Shown: positions 16,511 to 25,231, counted from the stretch's first letter. The stretch is DNA of 35,924 nucleotides from Balneolaceae bacterium UBA3186 (GCA_002364085.1 DEXK01000014.1:165516-201439); one strand, 5' to 3'. Numbers and translations are program-made. The notes: generated by a model not told the origin, from the sequence alone.

Positions 16511-16609
16511 TTCCAAAATACCCCATTCGGGTGATTTATTAGCGAGAACATTCTGAGCATTTTGAATCCATCAACTCACGATCGAGTGAAATAATAAAAG
16601 GAGTGCAAA

Positions 16610-18295
16610 ATGTTTTCAAAAAGAATACTGGTTTTAGGACTGGCTACCATGGTACTTTCATGTGCCACGGTTCAGCAACAGATAGGGAAAGTGGCGTTGA
16701 AATTCATGACCAAAAAAGAGGCGGATTTCAATAACATTGCAGCAATCGGAATGTATCAAACCAATGTGTACGCCGCAGATGTAGGAATTACGACATTGGG
16801 TACCGAAGATTGGGAAGAAGGTGAAAATTTGGTTGGAGTACAACTGGTTAAGCCGGGTGGAGCAATTGGAGTTATAGCTCTGGATGGAACAGTTAGTGTA
16901 AATGGAGTGGAAGCCAAGAGTTATGGAGGTGGCGCTTATTACGCCAGATTTGATGCGGATGACACGTCTACAAAAACAGTTACATTGACCAGCTCTAACG
17001 GTGAATCTACAGAGTTTGAGATATCGTCGTTACCATCAGTTAGGATCAAAAGCATAAATGGCAATAGTACATCCCCAACAGTAGACCTGAGTTCAGATCT
17101 AGAAATAGAATTGGATTACGACTCGGAAGCGGAAGGCAAACGAGTAATTGTTTCTTTGATAACCAGCGCAGTGGGAGCCAAAGGTTTTGCGTATTTCCAA
17201 TCAGCTATAATAAACAACAAAATTACTGTGCCCGCTGACGCTTTTAAACATAAGCACATTGCAGGTGGCGGACCAACCGGTAAGGATGTAACCAATTGGG
17301 TTAAAGGAGTAAATCATTTACAAGTAATGATCTTGGAATCAGACAGAGGTACTTCAGGACAACCATTTGATTATTTCAGAAGTGATATGAGATCTTTTGA
17401 TACAGTTCCTGTTAATGTAACGGGAGATGTTGAAGGAAGAGCTTGGGTTCAGGTAAAAGGCGAATCAGAAGAAAGCTCAGGAAAATTCAAATATACAGCA
17501 AATTCATCGAATGCCTGGTATGCTCGTCCTTTGGATTCTGATATACAACGAATTGGAATTTCATCTTTGAGTGTTTCAGGTACATTATTCAAACAAGAAG
17601 TGGAAACTTCAGAAAGAGATAACTATGCTACGGGATACCGTGAAATAACCACAACCACTACCACTTTTCAGTTTCCTGAATTAGATGACAGATACTGGAA
17701 TCAGTTTTTGGAAAATATTTATTCTGATCTTACTTCGATGCTTAGAAATGATTACGGAGCGACTGTAGTAGATGTAGATCAAATAACATCAAATCGAATA
17801 TATGATGAGTTTTACACTCCACAAGACGAGAATACTAAAGAGTACATTGCTAAAAACCTGAGAAACACTAAGCGACTCGTTCCAAATTCACTGGGTGAAG
17901 TTTTAGGGGATAGAACAACTGCGCTTATTGCAGATAATGGAACGTCAGCCAGATTAATGAGAGATATGAATATGGATGCTTTTATGGATGTGGTAATAAA
18001 TTATCAGGTCGCCGGAGGAGAAAACAATACTATAGTTCTTGTTCCTAATGTGAGCTATCGAGTATCCGGCCAAACTCAGGGTTATGATGGAACATCGAAT
18101 GTCTGGTTCAACGGAAATATTCAAGGTTCCGGGGTTTCATTCAGTGAATCAGAATTTTCTGACCTGAATGCTTTGAACAGAATTGGCCAAAAAGATGTGA
18201 TCGTTAAGTTGATCAAACAATCCATCAAAGAATTGTCAGACAAACAAAATGAATTTGGATATCAAACTGTCTGGAAAACAGCACTCGACAACTAG
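16610..18295 (+). CDS. lipoprotein of unknown function
   Basis: A 561-residue protein starting with a short lipoprotein signal (MFSKRILVLGLATMVLSC, lipid-modified Cys18 expected), so probably anchored in a membrane facing the periplasm or the surface. AGGAG at 16599-16603 is well placed for the ATG. The body is beta-rich: residues about 85-240 look like Ig-like sandwiches (GAIGVIALDGTVSVNG, then ATVTLTSSNGES-like strands). Residues about 350-560 contain FQFPELDDRYWNQFLENIYSDL, a possible helical segment, and end with a strand-rich part (VINYQVAGG, then TIVLVPNVSYRVSG) and a C-terminal helix (VIVKLIKQSIKELSDKQ). I recognise no enzyme motif or named family. It is divergent from the putative barrel gene at 16445 and ends at a strong terminator, so it is monocistronic. 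Confidence 0.75.
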   Translation: MFSKRILVLGLATMVLSCATVQQQIGKVALKFMTKKEADFNNIAAIGMYQTNVYAADVGITTLGTEDWEEGENLVGVQLVKPGGAIGVIALDGTVSVNGVEAKSYGGGAYYARFDADDTSTKTVTLTSSNGESTEFEISSLPSVRIKSINGNSTSPTVDLSSDLEIELDYDSEAEGKRVIVSLITSAVGAKGFAYFQSAIINNKITVPADAFKHKHIAGGGPTGKDVTNWVKGVNHLQVMILESDRGTSGQPFDYFRSDMRSFDTVPVNVTGDVEGRAWVQVKGESEESSGKFKYTANSSNAWYARPLDSDIQRIGISSLSVSGTLFKQEVETSERDNYATGYREITTTTTTFQFPELDDRYWNQFLENIYSDLTSMLRNDYGATVVDVDQITSNRIYDEFYTPQDENTKEYIAKNLRNTKRLVPNSLGEVLGDRTTALIADNGTSARLMRDMNMDAFMDVVINYQVAGGENNTIVLVPNVSYRVSGQTQGYDGTSNVWFNGNIQGSGVSFSESEFSDLNALNRIGQKDVIVKLIKQSIKELSDKQNEFGYQTVWKTALDN

Positions 18296-18341
18296 CTATT
18301 ACAATCATTAGTTAGTTAATAGGTTGATACACTAAACACTT

Positions 18342-18372
18342 AAAAAGCCTTACAGGAATGTGGGGCTTTTTT
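18342..18372 (+). terminator. rho-independent terminator of the lipoprotein gene
   Basis: AAAAAGCCTTACA (18342-18354) pairs over 13 positions, two of them G-U, with TGTGGGGCTTTTT (18359-18371) around a GGAA tetraloop, and runs into a T tract ending at 18372. It is 46 bp after the stop codon of the lipoprotein gene. Confidence 0.88.
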
Positions 18373-18507
18373 ACTTGAGGTAAACAAGCACACGGTTACG
18401 CTTTATTGAAAAGTGATTTAGCTGTAAATAAATGAATACAAGCTAAACTACAAACTTCCACAAAATCCTAATTTTGCTTTTCTGATTTCTAAACCGATAT
18501 TCAGCAA

Positions 18508-18522
18508 TCCTAGATCCTAGGA
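18508..18522. promoter_or_regulatory. inverted repeat TCCTAG-N3-CTAGGA before the UMF1 operon
   Basis: A perfect 6-bp inverted repeat with a 3-nt spacer, 27 bp before the first gene of a four-gene unit. It is a candidate operator. The rest of the 18373-18549 gap is AT-rich with no gene or strong promoter match. Confidence 0.3.
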
Positions 18523-18549
18523 ATTCACACATAACCGGGAATTAACTGA

Positions 18550-19836
18550 ATGATTGAAAAGCCGGAAGGAAAAGGACTTTTTGCCTGGGCATTATATGAT
18601 TGGGCTAACAGCTCCTACTTTGTAATTATCCAAACATTTATTTTTGCTGCCTATTTTACCAAAGCCATTGCTGAGAATGTGGAGGTTGGAACTGCCCAAT
18701 GGGGCAATATGATAAGCATTGCAGGAATTGTAATCGCAATTGGAGCTCCTGTTTTTGGTGCAATAGCGGATCAGGCGGGCAGAAGAAAACCTTGGATCGC
18801 AGCTTTTTCAGTTTTATGTATAATTGCCTGTTGTTTGCTCTGGTTTGCAGAACCCGGACCTGATTCTCTTTGGTTAGCATTAGGAATGGGATTTTTAGCT
18901 ACAATCGGAGCTGAGTTTGCCTTTATATTTTATAGTGCTATGCTTCCAGACCTTGTACCACCCGAAAAACTTGGACGTTGGAGCGGTTGGGGTTGGGGAA
19001 TGGGGTATGCCGGAGGGTTAGCTTGCTTGCTAGTAGCTTTAGTAGCTTTTATACAAACAGACGGACTTTGGTTAGGATTAGATAAATCTACTTCGGAACC
19101 GGTAAGGGCTACATTTATTTTAACGGCTATTTGGTATGCAATTTTTAGTTTGCCTTTGTTTTTTAAAACTCCTGACAATCCATCCCTAAATAAAAAAGTA
19201 ACAGAAGCTGTTCGAAATGGCTTTATTCAGCTTAAGATTTCTATCAAAGAAGTAGGTAAGTTTAAGAACATTGTAAAATTTTTGTTTGCCAGAATGTTTT
19301 ATAATGATGCCGTTGTTACCATTTTTGCAATGGGCGGGGTATACGCGGCTGGTACATTTGATATGGACGAAGAGCAAATACTCATGTTTGGTATTGGGCT
19401 AAATGTAACAGCCGGTTTAGGTGCTTTTGCTTTTGCATGGCTAGATGATAAGTCAGGAAGTAAATTTACGATTAATGCATCAATACTTGGATTGTTGATA
19501 CCATTAGTAGCACTTATTATTGTTAAGGATATTACTTGGTTTATCGTTTGGGGATTAATATTGGGTATCTTTGTAGGCCCAATTCAGGCAGCTTCTAGAT
19601 CATTTATGGCAAGGCTTTCTCCACCGGAACTAACAAATCAGATGTTTGGACTACTAGCTCTTTCAGGTAAAGTAACTTCATTTATCGGACCTTTTTTAGT
19701 AGGATTATTAACTGTGCAGTTTGGAAGCCAAAGACTAGGGATGTCGGCTATTCTTGTTCTGTTATTGATTGGTTTACTGCTTATGTTTACGGTAAAGGAG
19801 CATGAAGCTCCTGGTATTGAAGTAAATCCAGAATAG
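18550..19836 (+). CDS. UMF1/Atg22-type MFS transporter
   Basis: A 428-residue inner-membrane protein with about 12 hydrophobic segments. The N-terminal ALYDWANSSYF is the signature of the UMF1 family of major facilitator proteins, related to the fungal vacuolar effluxer Atg22. An MFS loop motif between helices 2 and 3 reads GAIADQAGRRKPW, and GPIQAASRSFMARLSPPE lies in the second half. Family members are thought to export small metabolites such as amino acids, but substrates of the bacterial proteins are mostly unknown. It is the first gene of a compact unit: the next gene starts five bases after its stop codon. No strong ribosome binding site is visible before the ATG. Confidence 0.87.
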   Translation: MIEKPEGKGLFAWALYDWANSSYFVIIQTFIFAAYFTKAIAENVEVGTAQWGNMISIAGIVIAIGAPVFGAIADQAGRRKPWIAAFSVLCIIACCLLWFAEPGPDSLWLALGMGFLATIGAEFAFIFYSAMLPDLVPPEKLGRWSGWGWGMGYAGGLACLLVALVAFIQTDGLWLGLDKSTSEPVRATFILTAIWYAIFSLPLFFKTPDNPSLNKKVTEAVRNGFIQLKISIKEVGKFKNIVKFLFARMFYNDAVVTIFAMGGVYAAGTFDMDEEQILMFGIGLNVTAGLGAFAFAWLDDKSGSKFTINASILGLLIPLVALIIVKDITWFIVWGLILGIFVGPIQAASRSFMARLSPPELTNQMFGLLALSGKVTSFIGPFLVGLLTVQFGSQRLGMSAILVLLLIGLLLMFTVKEHEAPGIEVNPE

Positions 19837-19841
19837 TTATA

Positions 19842-20327
19842 ATGATCAATCATATTCCTGAACAAAGAATCGATAAAAAAGCTATTAGTGCGTGGAGATT
19901 ATCAGCTCTTATTTTCGGTCTGCTCTTTTTTGTGCCCGCTGCTGCCTATGTTCCTATTTCTCTAAGTATTAATAAGTTTGACCCCATATTATTGGTCTTT
20001 GCTGTTATTCCTTCTTTGGTTTTATACTTATTTGTGGGATTGGCTATTCCAAACCTCCGCTGGCAACGTTGGAGATACGAGGTAAATGAAGATGCCATTG
20101 ATTTATTGAGAGGTTTTATTTTTAAAACAAGAACAGTTGTTCCTATAAACAGAGTACAACATGTGGATACTAATCAAGGACCAATCTATCGTAAGTATAA
20201 GTTGTCATCAGTAAAAATATCCACCGCGGCTACTACTCATGAAATTCCTGCTTTAGATGACGAAACCGCTACCGAGGTCCGAAATAAAATTTCTCAATTA
20301 GTTCGCCAGGTTAAAGAAGATGTCTGA
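19842..20327 (+). CDS. YdbS-like bacterial PH-domain membrane protein
   Basis: A 161-residue protein with two transmembrane helices (about residues 20-75) followed by one bacterial PH (bPH_2) domain (about 80-155) containing RWRYEVNEDAIDLLRG, RTVVPINRVQHVDT and the closing helix ALDDETATEVRNKISQL. This is the YdbS architecture. It overlaps the next gene, YdbT-like, by eight bases, and the YdbS-YdbT pair is a conserved arrangement in many bacteria. In Bacillus the pair is linked to resistance against some lantibiotic-type antimicrobials; the biochemical role is unknown. It is expected in the cytoplasmic membrane, probably as a complex with the next product. Confidence 0.85.
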   Translation: MINHIPEQRIDKKAISAWRLSALIFGLLFFVPAAAYVPISLSINKFDPILLVFAVIPSLVLYLFVGLAIPNLRWQRWRYEVNEDAIDLLRGFIFKTRTVVPINRVQHVDTNQGPIYRKYKLSSVKISTAATTHEIPALDDETATEVRNKISQLVRQVKEDV

Positions 20328-21780
20328 ATTTAGAAGACAACATTGGGCAGCTGCAGTTGACCGACTTTTTACTGCTGTTCGCCAAAATTTTGTTACTTTT
20401 TTGATTCTGATTTTTGTTGGAACACGTCAGGCCGGGGGAGATTATTTCGTATATGTGTTGATTGGAACGATGGCTTTAACTTTTTTTTCAGGAATTGCAG
20501 GCTGGTATAGGTTTCAATTTAGAGTAGCTGACGGAGAACTACAGATTAAAAAAGGGATATTTGTTCGTAAGAAGGTCTATATGGCTAAAGAACGTATCCA
20601 GGTAATAGATGTAACTGAAGGCTTGGTTCAAAGAGTATTTGGCTTGGTTAAAGTAGAAGTTAAAACAGCAGGAGGAGGAACAGAAAGCGCTACTATAAAT
20701 GCGATGACTTTTGAAGAAGCGGAGGAGTTAAAGCGAGAACTTCGAGCGAATACCTCAGTAAAAATTGAAGGAGAAGTATTTGAAAAAGGAATCGGAATTG
20801 AAGAAGAATTTCTGGACGAATGGAAGATCTCTACAAAAGAATTGGTTTTAGCCGCCTTCACTTCAGGTAATTTTGGATTGATTGCGTCCATATTAGGAGC
20901 ACTTTCCGGACAGCTAGATGCCGTGATCACAGATGAAGCTATCGATTATATTCAAGGAGCTCTTCCCGGACTAAATAACTTCACACTTATTGTTACCGTT
21001 GTTATTGCCATTCTTGTGATATCATGGACGTTCTCTTTTTTAGGAGTTATTTTCAATTATTCCGACTTCAGTGTTAAAAAAACAGAGAAAGAATTACTGA
21101 TACGATCCGGGCTGATAGAGAGAAAACACATTACTATTCCTTTTGACAGAATACAAGCAGTTAGATTCGTAGAGGGGATATTAAGACAGCCACTTGGTTG
21201 TGGTATGTTATATGTTGAAAGTGCTGGTTTTGAGCAAAAAGTGAAAGAAAGATCAATAGTTTTAGTTCCATTTATTTCAAGTGCAAAAATGAATGATTTT
21301 TTTGATCGGTTTTTGGCAGATTTCCATATTCCTGAACTAGATATTCATCCCCCGAAAAGAGCATTTTTCAGATATTTGAGAAGGCCTAGTCATTTATTAC
21401 TTCTTACGATTCCCGTAGCATGGTATTTCTGGGAATACGGTTGGTTAATGTCGTTTCTTCTAATACCGGCAACTATTTTGGGGTGGCTTAGGTATCAAGA
21501 TGCAGGTCTTTATTTTGACTCAAAAATGATTGCTATGCAGTTTAGAAATTTTAATAGGAAAACAGCTTTTATAAGAAGGAAGAGAGTTCAGGTAATAGAA
21601 GAAACAGTGAATCCTTTTCAAGAAAGAAAGAGCCTATCAAGTGTAGCAGTTACAGCGGCATCAGGTGCAAAAGGAATTGAGTTTAGTATCAATGATTTAG
21701 AAAAAAAGGATGTAGCTGAGATAAGAAATTGGTTACTTACTGGAAACCATATGCCTTTACAAGATGCAGAAGCAGGTTGA
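20320..21780 (+). CDS. YdbT-like protein with three bacterial PH domains
   Basis: A 486-residue membrane protein. Three bPH_2 units are visible through their core strand motifs: KVYMAKERIQVIDVTEG (about residues 86-102), RKHITIPFDRIQAVRFVEG (about 268-286) and FIRRKRVQVIEETVNPFQ (about 413-431). Paired hydrophobic helices precede the units (about 22-65, 180-250 and 365-390). This is the YdbT layout. It starts inside the YdbS-like gene (ATG at 20320, eight-base overlap), and the next gene starts within its last 17 bases, so translational coupling is likely. Function is inferred only from the family; the two proteins probably act together in the envelope. Confidence 0.85.
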   Translation: MSEFRRQHWAAAVDRLFTAVRQNFVTFLILIFVGTRQAGGDYFVYVLIGTMALTFFSGIAGWYRFQFRVADGELQIKKGIFVRKKVYMAKERIQVIDVTEGLVQRVFGLVKVEVKTAGGGTESATINAMTFEEAEELKRELRANTSVKIEGEVFEKGIGIEEEFLDEWKISTKELVLAAFTSGNFGLIASILGALSGQLDAVITDEAIDYIQGALPGLNNFTLIVTVVIAILVISWTFSFLGVIFNYSDFSVKKTEKELLIRSGLIERKHITIPFDRIQAVRFVEGILRQPLGCGMLYVESAGFEQKVKERSIVLVPFISSAKMNDFFDRFLADFHIPELDIHPPKRAFFRYLRRPSHLLLLTIPVAWYFWEYGWLMSFLLIPATILGWLRYQDAGLYFDSKMIAMQFRNFNRKTAFIRRKRVQVIEETVNPFQERKSLSSVAVTAASGAKGIEFSINDLEKKDVAEIRNWLLTGNHMPLQDAEAG

Positions 21781-22198
21781 AATAGTAGAAATACATCCAG
21801 ATAGCTTGTTGGAGATTCTGACAGAAGCCAGTCTTCCGGTTTCTGATATAGATCCTGATTCCTCAACTTTTTATGGAGCCATATTTAATAATAAGGTGGT
21901 TGGGTGTATCGGATTTCAAGAATTGGGAGAAACAGCGTTACTTCGTTCATTAGCAGTAAAAGATAGTTTTCAAAAACAAGGACTTGGCAAAGAACTTACC
22001 AACAAAGTAATTAAGGAAGCAGGAAAACGGGCTAAAGCCTCCATTTATTTATTAACTACTGATGCAGAACTATTTTTTGTAAGAATGGGATTTCAAAAAA
22101 TAATAAAAGCATCTGCTCCCGACATTTTGAAAAAAACAAAACAATACAGCGAAATCTGTTCCGACTCCGCTGTAGTTATGAAAATTGACCTAGCCTAA
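21764..22198 (+). CDS. GNAT acetyltransferase, ArsN2-like
   Basis: A 144-residue acetyltransferase of the GNAT fold. The acetyl-CoA-binding loop is QKQGLG (residues 70-75) after the beta-4 strand LLRSLAV. The order of motifs (VVGCIGFQELGETALLRSLAV, LLTTDAELFFVRMGF, then a C-terminal DILKKTKQYSEICSDSAVVM region) resembles the family annotated as arsenic-resistance N-acetyltransferase ArsN2. No arsenic genes (arsR, arsC, arsB or acr3) are in the window, so the substrate is open. The start overlaps the YdbT-like gene by 17 bases, and the stop overlaps the convergent ZIP gene by nine bases. It is the last gene of the four-gene unit. Confidence 0.82.
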   Translation: MQKQVEIVEIHPDSLLEILTEASLPVSDIDPDSSTFYGAIFNNKVVGCIGFQELGETALLRSLAVKDSFQKQGLGKELTNKVIKEAGKRAKASIYLLTTDAELFFVRMGFQKIIKASAPDILKKTKQYSEICSDSAVVMKIDLA

Positions 22199-23014
22199 TG
22201 AAACATCAAGAACCATCATAACACAAAACCCAACCATAGTTCCCAGTGTTGCAATATCCGTATTACCATGATGCTGACTTTCAGGGATAAGCTCTTCAAC
22301 AACAACATAGATCATGGCGCCTGCTGCAAATGCCAAAGCATAAGGTAAAATTGGGGCGATAAAGATTACAGCAGCAGCACCAATCACAGCAGAAACAGGT
22401 TCAACAACTCCTGAAACTTGTCCATACCAAAAACTTTTCTTAACACTAACACCGTCTCGGCGCAAAGGCATTGAAACTGCCATTCCTTCAGGGAAGTTTT
22501 GAATCCCAATACCAATTGCAAGCGCAATAGCTCCAGCTACAGTTGCTGTTCCAGTAATATCAACACCTGAAGCTGCAGCACCAAAAAGAACACCTACGGC
22601 AAGTCCTTCAGGAATATTGTGAAGGGTAATGGCGAGTACCAAAAGAGTTGAACGTCTCCATTTTGTGGGTACGCCTTCAGCTTCTGATCGTTCCAACCCG
22701 AGGTGTAAATGAGGTAGATACTGATCACAAATACGTAGAAAAATTCCTCCCCCCAGGAAACCGATAACAGCAGGTAACCAAGGGATTATTCCTTGCGCTT
22801 CTGCCATATCAATAGAAGGAATAATTAATGACCAAACACTGGCAGCTATCATTACGCCGGCAGCAAAACCCATCATACTGTCTAGTAATGGGTAGTTGAT
22901 CTTCTTAGTAAAGAATACAAGAGATGCACCAAGGGCGGTAACGCCCCAAGTAAATAGTCCACCTAAAAGTGCTTGAACAATGGGATTAAGCTCGTAAAAA
23001 ATTGCTGGTATCAT
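22190..23014 (-). CDS. ZIP-family divalent metal transporter (GufA-like)
   Basis: A 274-residue inner-membrane protein with about eight helices. The ZIP core is clear: HNIPEGLAVG (His132, Glu136) in helix 4 and QNFPEGMAVSMP (Asn173, Glu176) in helix 5, which form the binuclear metal site. GDQ/CDQYLPHLHLG lies in the cytosolic loop, and VVEELIPE is near the C-terminus. Length and motif spacing fit the GufA subfamily, which takes up zinc and other divalent cations. The start ATG is at 23014. A DtxR/MntR-like palindrome lies 31-54 bp upstream and may control it by metal status. Its 3' end overlaps the convergent acetyltransferase gene by nine bases. Confidence 0.9.
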   Translation of the reverse strand: MIPAIFYELNPIVQALLGGLFTWGVTALGASLVFFTKKINYPLLDSMMGFAAGVMIAASVWSLIIPSIDMAEAQGIIPWLPAVIGFLGGGIFLRICDQYLPHLHLGLERSEAEGVPTKWRRSTLLVLAITLHNIPEGLAVGVLFGAAASGVDITGTATVAGAIALAIGIGIQNFPEGMAVSMPLRRDGVSVKKSFWYGQVSGVVEPVSAVIGAAAVIFIAPILPYALAFAAGAMIYVVVEELIPESQHHGNTDIATLGTMVGFCVMMVLDVSLG

Positions 23015-23044
23015 AATCTTAAATATTTTTCATTGAACTTAATA

Positions 23045-23068
23045 AATTTTTAGACAAGACTAAATATT
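23045..23068 (-). promoter_or_regulatory. palindrome resembling a DtxR/MntR-type operator
   Basis: TTTAG-ACAAGA-CTAAA (23049-23064), extended outward by further A/T pairs to 23045 and 23068 with one mismatch on each side. The form TTTAGnCnnGnCTAAA resembles operators of DtxR/MntR-family metalloregulators. It lies 31 bp before the start codon of a ZIP metal transporter. No such regulator is encoded in the window, so this is a prediction. Confidence 0.45.
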
Positions 23069-23168
23069 ATAATCCATTAAATAAGGATATTTTATAGTTC
23101 AGTGTGTAGTATTTCACTTATCTTTTTTTAAAAGAAGCTTTATAAGCAAACGGGGTTTAGATTAAAGA

Positions 23169-23885
23169 ATGGATACTAATATCGAAGCTTACAATTTAGA
23201 GATAAAGGAAGGAAAGGTTAGGATTGTATTTAATGTTCAAGAAATACAATTAACTGTATCAAATGCTATTACAGAATTTTTTTCTCCAAAAGCAGATACC
23301 GTAAAACTTCATATTGATTTAGGAGACTTAAAAGTTGATGGAGTCAATAATGAAGGATACGACCTTACAATCAATATCAAAGATGATGAGGTCAGTTCTT
23401 TCAGTTTACCTCAGAACATTATTTGGTTCGATGTTGATATAGCAGGGGTATCAAATGTGCTTAATAACTCAGTTCAATTTAAAGTAGAAGGAAATTATCC
23501 AGAACTTCTCAGCTATTTTATAAAAAAATTGGATTATAAGATCGAATGGCTCCAGTTCGATAAGATAAAAAAAGAGATTTCAACCGTTAGTGTAACTAAG
23601 AAATCTTATGCTCAATCTAGGATAGAACGTAATGTTCAGTATAGTTTGGAAACAATTTCTAGGAGTGCGGAGTTGCTAAACAAAGCAATACACCGAATAG
23701 ATCTCCGAACAAGATCTGCTTACTTAAAACTTAATACTGAGAATGGTAAGCTAGACCCGGTCATAATTTCCATAGCTGAAAAGCTAGGTTATGAAATTTC
23801 GGTTTTAGATGAAGAAACTATAGAAGAGCTTAAGAAAAGAGGTCAAAAGGCTACTCATTTGATTTCACTGGTGATTAATTACTAG
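23169..23885 (+). CDS. protein of unknown function
   Basis: A 238-residue soluble protein without signal peptide or membrane segment. I do not recognise a family. Residues 1-120 are beta-rich with regular alternation (YNLEIKEGKVRIVFNVQEI, then KLHIDLGDLKVDGV, then GYDLTINIKDDEVSSFSLP). Residues about 120-200 are helical and basic, and the C-terminal 50 residues (ENGKLDPVIISIAEKLGY, ending LISLVINY) look like a small alpha/beta unit. The start follows AAAG with poor spacing, so the exact N-terminus is uncertain, although the first strand begins right after it. It is divergent from the ZIP gene and convergent with the propeller gene at 25188. Nothing in the context fixes its role. Confidence 0.65.
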   Translation: MDTNIEAYNLEIKEGKVRIVFNVQEIQLTVSNAITEFFSPKADTVKLHIDLGDLKVDGVNNEGYDLTINIKDDEVSSFSLPQNIIWFDVDIAGVSNVLNNSVQFKVEGNYPELLSYFIKKLDYKIEWLQFDKIKKEISTVSVTKKSYAQSRIERNVQYSLETISRSAELLNKAIHRIDLRTRSAYLKLNTENGKLDPVIISIAEKLGYEISVLDEETIEELKKRGQKATHLISLVINY

Positions 23886-23895
23886 TTTTTAGATC

Positions 23896-23924
23896 AAAAA
23901 AAAGCCCCATTGAAAAAATGGGGC
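23896..23924 (-). terminator. rho-independent terminator of the propeller operon
   Basis: On the minus strand GCCCCATT pairs perfectly with AATGGGGC (23904-23911 and 23917-23924) around a 5-nt loop, followed by eight T residues (complement of 23896-23903). This ends the transcript from 25188. On the plus strand there is no T tract after the stem, although it could still help the convergent gene. Confidence 0.9.
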
Positions 23925-23952
23925 AGTGTCTAAAATAGTATTAAAGTCTGGT

Positions 23953-25188
23953 TTAAGGAGCTGTTTGCTTCCAGAAAACGATTCCACCTGCTTGCTTACC
24001 GGTTTCTACAACAGCGATTCTTTTATTTGTTCTGAGATCTATAATGTCTACTGAACCGGGCTCACCACCAATTCCTTCTACTGATAAAAATGCATATCTA
24101 TTATCAGTTGAGATAGCAACGCCATGAGTTACCTTTCTGCTGTTCGTGATTTTTGCGATCTCTTTACCAGATTCCAAATCAAAAATTCCGGTAGCACCTT
24201 CCCCTTTATAACTGGCAACCAGAATTTTTCCATCGTGGCTTACTTCAAGATTATAGGGAGCTTTTCCAGATTTGAAACGTCTTGTTACTTCCCATTTTTC
24301 AGTATCAATTTCGATAATTTCATCGGAACCATTTCCGGCAACATACACCAGGGGTTTTGTTGGATGTGGATCTGCCCAAGTTGGTTTTACTTCCGGCTTG
24401 GCATGCATCATTTTCATGCCTTCATTTTTCATTCCGCTCATATCATGCCCGGAATGATCTTCTTTCATTTCGTTCTCTTTCTTTGAATGCTCTTCATGAG
24501 TTCCATCCTTCATATGTTTCTCATGGTTTTCTTTGTGCTCTTTAGAATTTTCTGAATGCCCTTCCATTTTCATAGCATTCTTTTTGAGACTAAGAATTCG
24601 GTTTACCTGCAATCCGGCTGTATTAATTTCATAAAGTTCATCTGTCATCATGGAAACATGATATTGCTTAGTTCCATCGTTAGTAATTCTTGAACCATGA
24701 GGCATAATACCTGTCTCAATATCTGTAATAACCTCCATGTACTCAGGATCTACAACCGAAACTGTACTTGGAACCATATCACCATGAAGATTGAAGTTAA
24801 CTACATATAGTAGCCCGGTAGATTTTGAAATCTCCATACTTGCAGGAAACATTCCCAGATCAGTAGTTGCTACTAACTCATCTGTTCCTGTTTTGTATTT
24901 GGCAAGCATACCATACGGATTTCCATGAGCTATTGATAAAAACCAATGCTCTCCATCCGGAGAGATATTGATCCCATGAGGTCCATCGGTTTCCGTAGGA
25001 TAACGACCCACTTCAATAGTTTTAGCAATTACTGCTTTATTTGTTTTGCCATCTAAGTGGATTAGATGAACTTCATCTTCTGATTCCGCAGCTACATAAA
25101 CATAATAGTCTTGAGAAAATATTTGGCTTGGTGCCAAACCAAAAAAGAGTGTTGTAAGTAAAAAAGAAAAAAACTTATGATTCTTCAT
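23953..25188 (-). CDS. secreted YVTN beta-propeller with His/Met-rich loop
   Basis: A 411-residue exported protein with a signal peptide (residues 1-26, ending SQIFSQ). Repeats such as YYVYVAAESEDEVHLIHLD, HGINISPDGEHWFLSIAHG, GLLYVVNFNL, LVYVAGNGSDEIIEIDTEKW, EVSHDGKILVASYKG and NRYAFLSVEGIG are of the YVTN/YncE seven-bladed propeller type. An insertion at about residues 203-264 interrupts the propeller between two blades. It is highly charged and holds nine His and at least eight Met (GHSENSKEHKENHEKHM, DHSGHDMSGM, GMKMMH), a composition seen in copper- or silver-binding periplasmic proteins. It is the last gene of a three-gene minus-strand operon and ends at a strong terminator. Metal binding is inferred from composition only. 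Confidence 0.82.
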   Translation of the reverse strand: MKNHKFFSFLLTTLFFGLAPSQIFSQDYYVYVAAESEDEVHLIHLDGKTNKAVIAKTIEVGRYPTETDGPHGINISPDGEHWFLSIAHGNPYGMLAKYKTGTDELVATTDLGMFPASMEISKSTGLLYVVNFNLHGDMVPSTVSVVDPEYMEVITDIETGIMPHGSRITNDGTKQYHVSMMTDELYEINTAGLQVNRILSLKKNAMKMEGHSENSKEHKENHEKHMKDGTHEEHSKKENEMKEDHSGHDMSGMKNEGMKMMHAKPEVKPTWADPHPTKPLVYVAGNGSDEIIEIDTEKWEVTRRFKSGKAPYNLEVSHDGKILVASYKGEGATGIFDLESGKEIAKITNSRKVTHGVAISTDNRYAFLSVEGIGGEPGSVDIIDLRTNKRIAVVETGKQAGGIVFWKQTAP

Positions 25189-25231
25189 AAGAGCGATAAT
25201 ACTATAGTTTAAAGTTTTAAGGCTTTGAGAT

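Noticed and set aside
21764..22198. An arsenic-resistance island
   Set aside because: Only the acetyltransferase resembles ArsN2; arsR, arsC, arsM and arsenite pump genes are all missing from the window.
24124..24486. Plus-strand open frame opposite the His/Met-rich propeller gene
   Set aside because: It mirrors the repetitive codons of the real minus-strand gene, has no start context, and has a Phe/Ser/Cys-rich composition typical of antisense frames.
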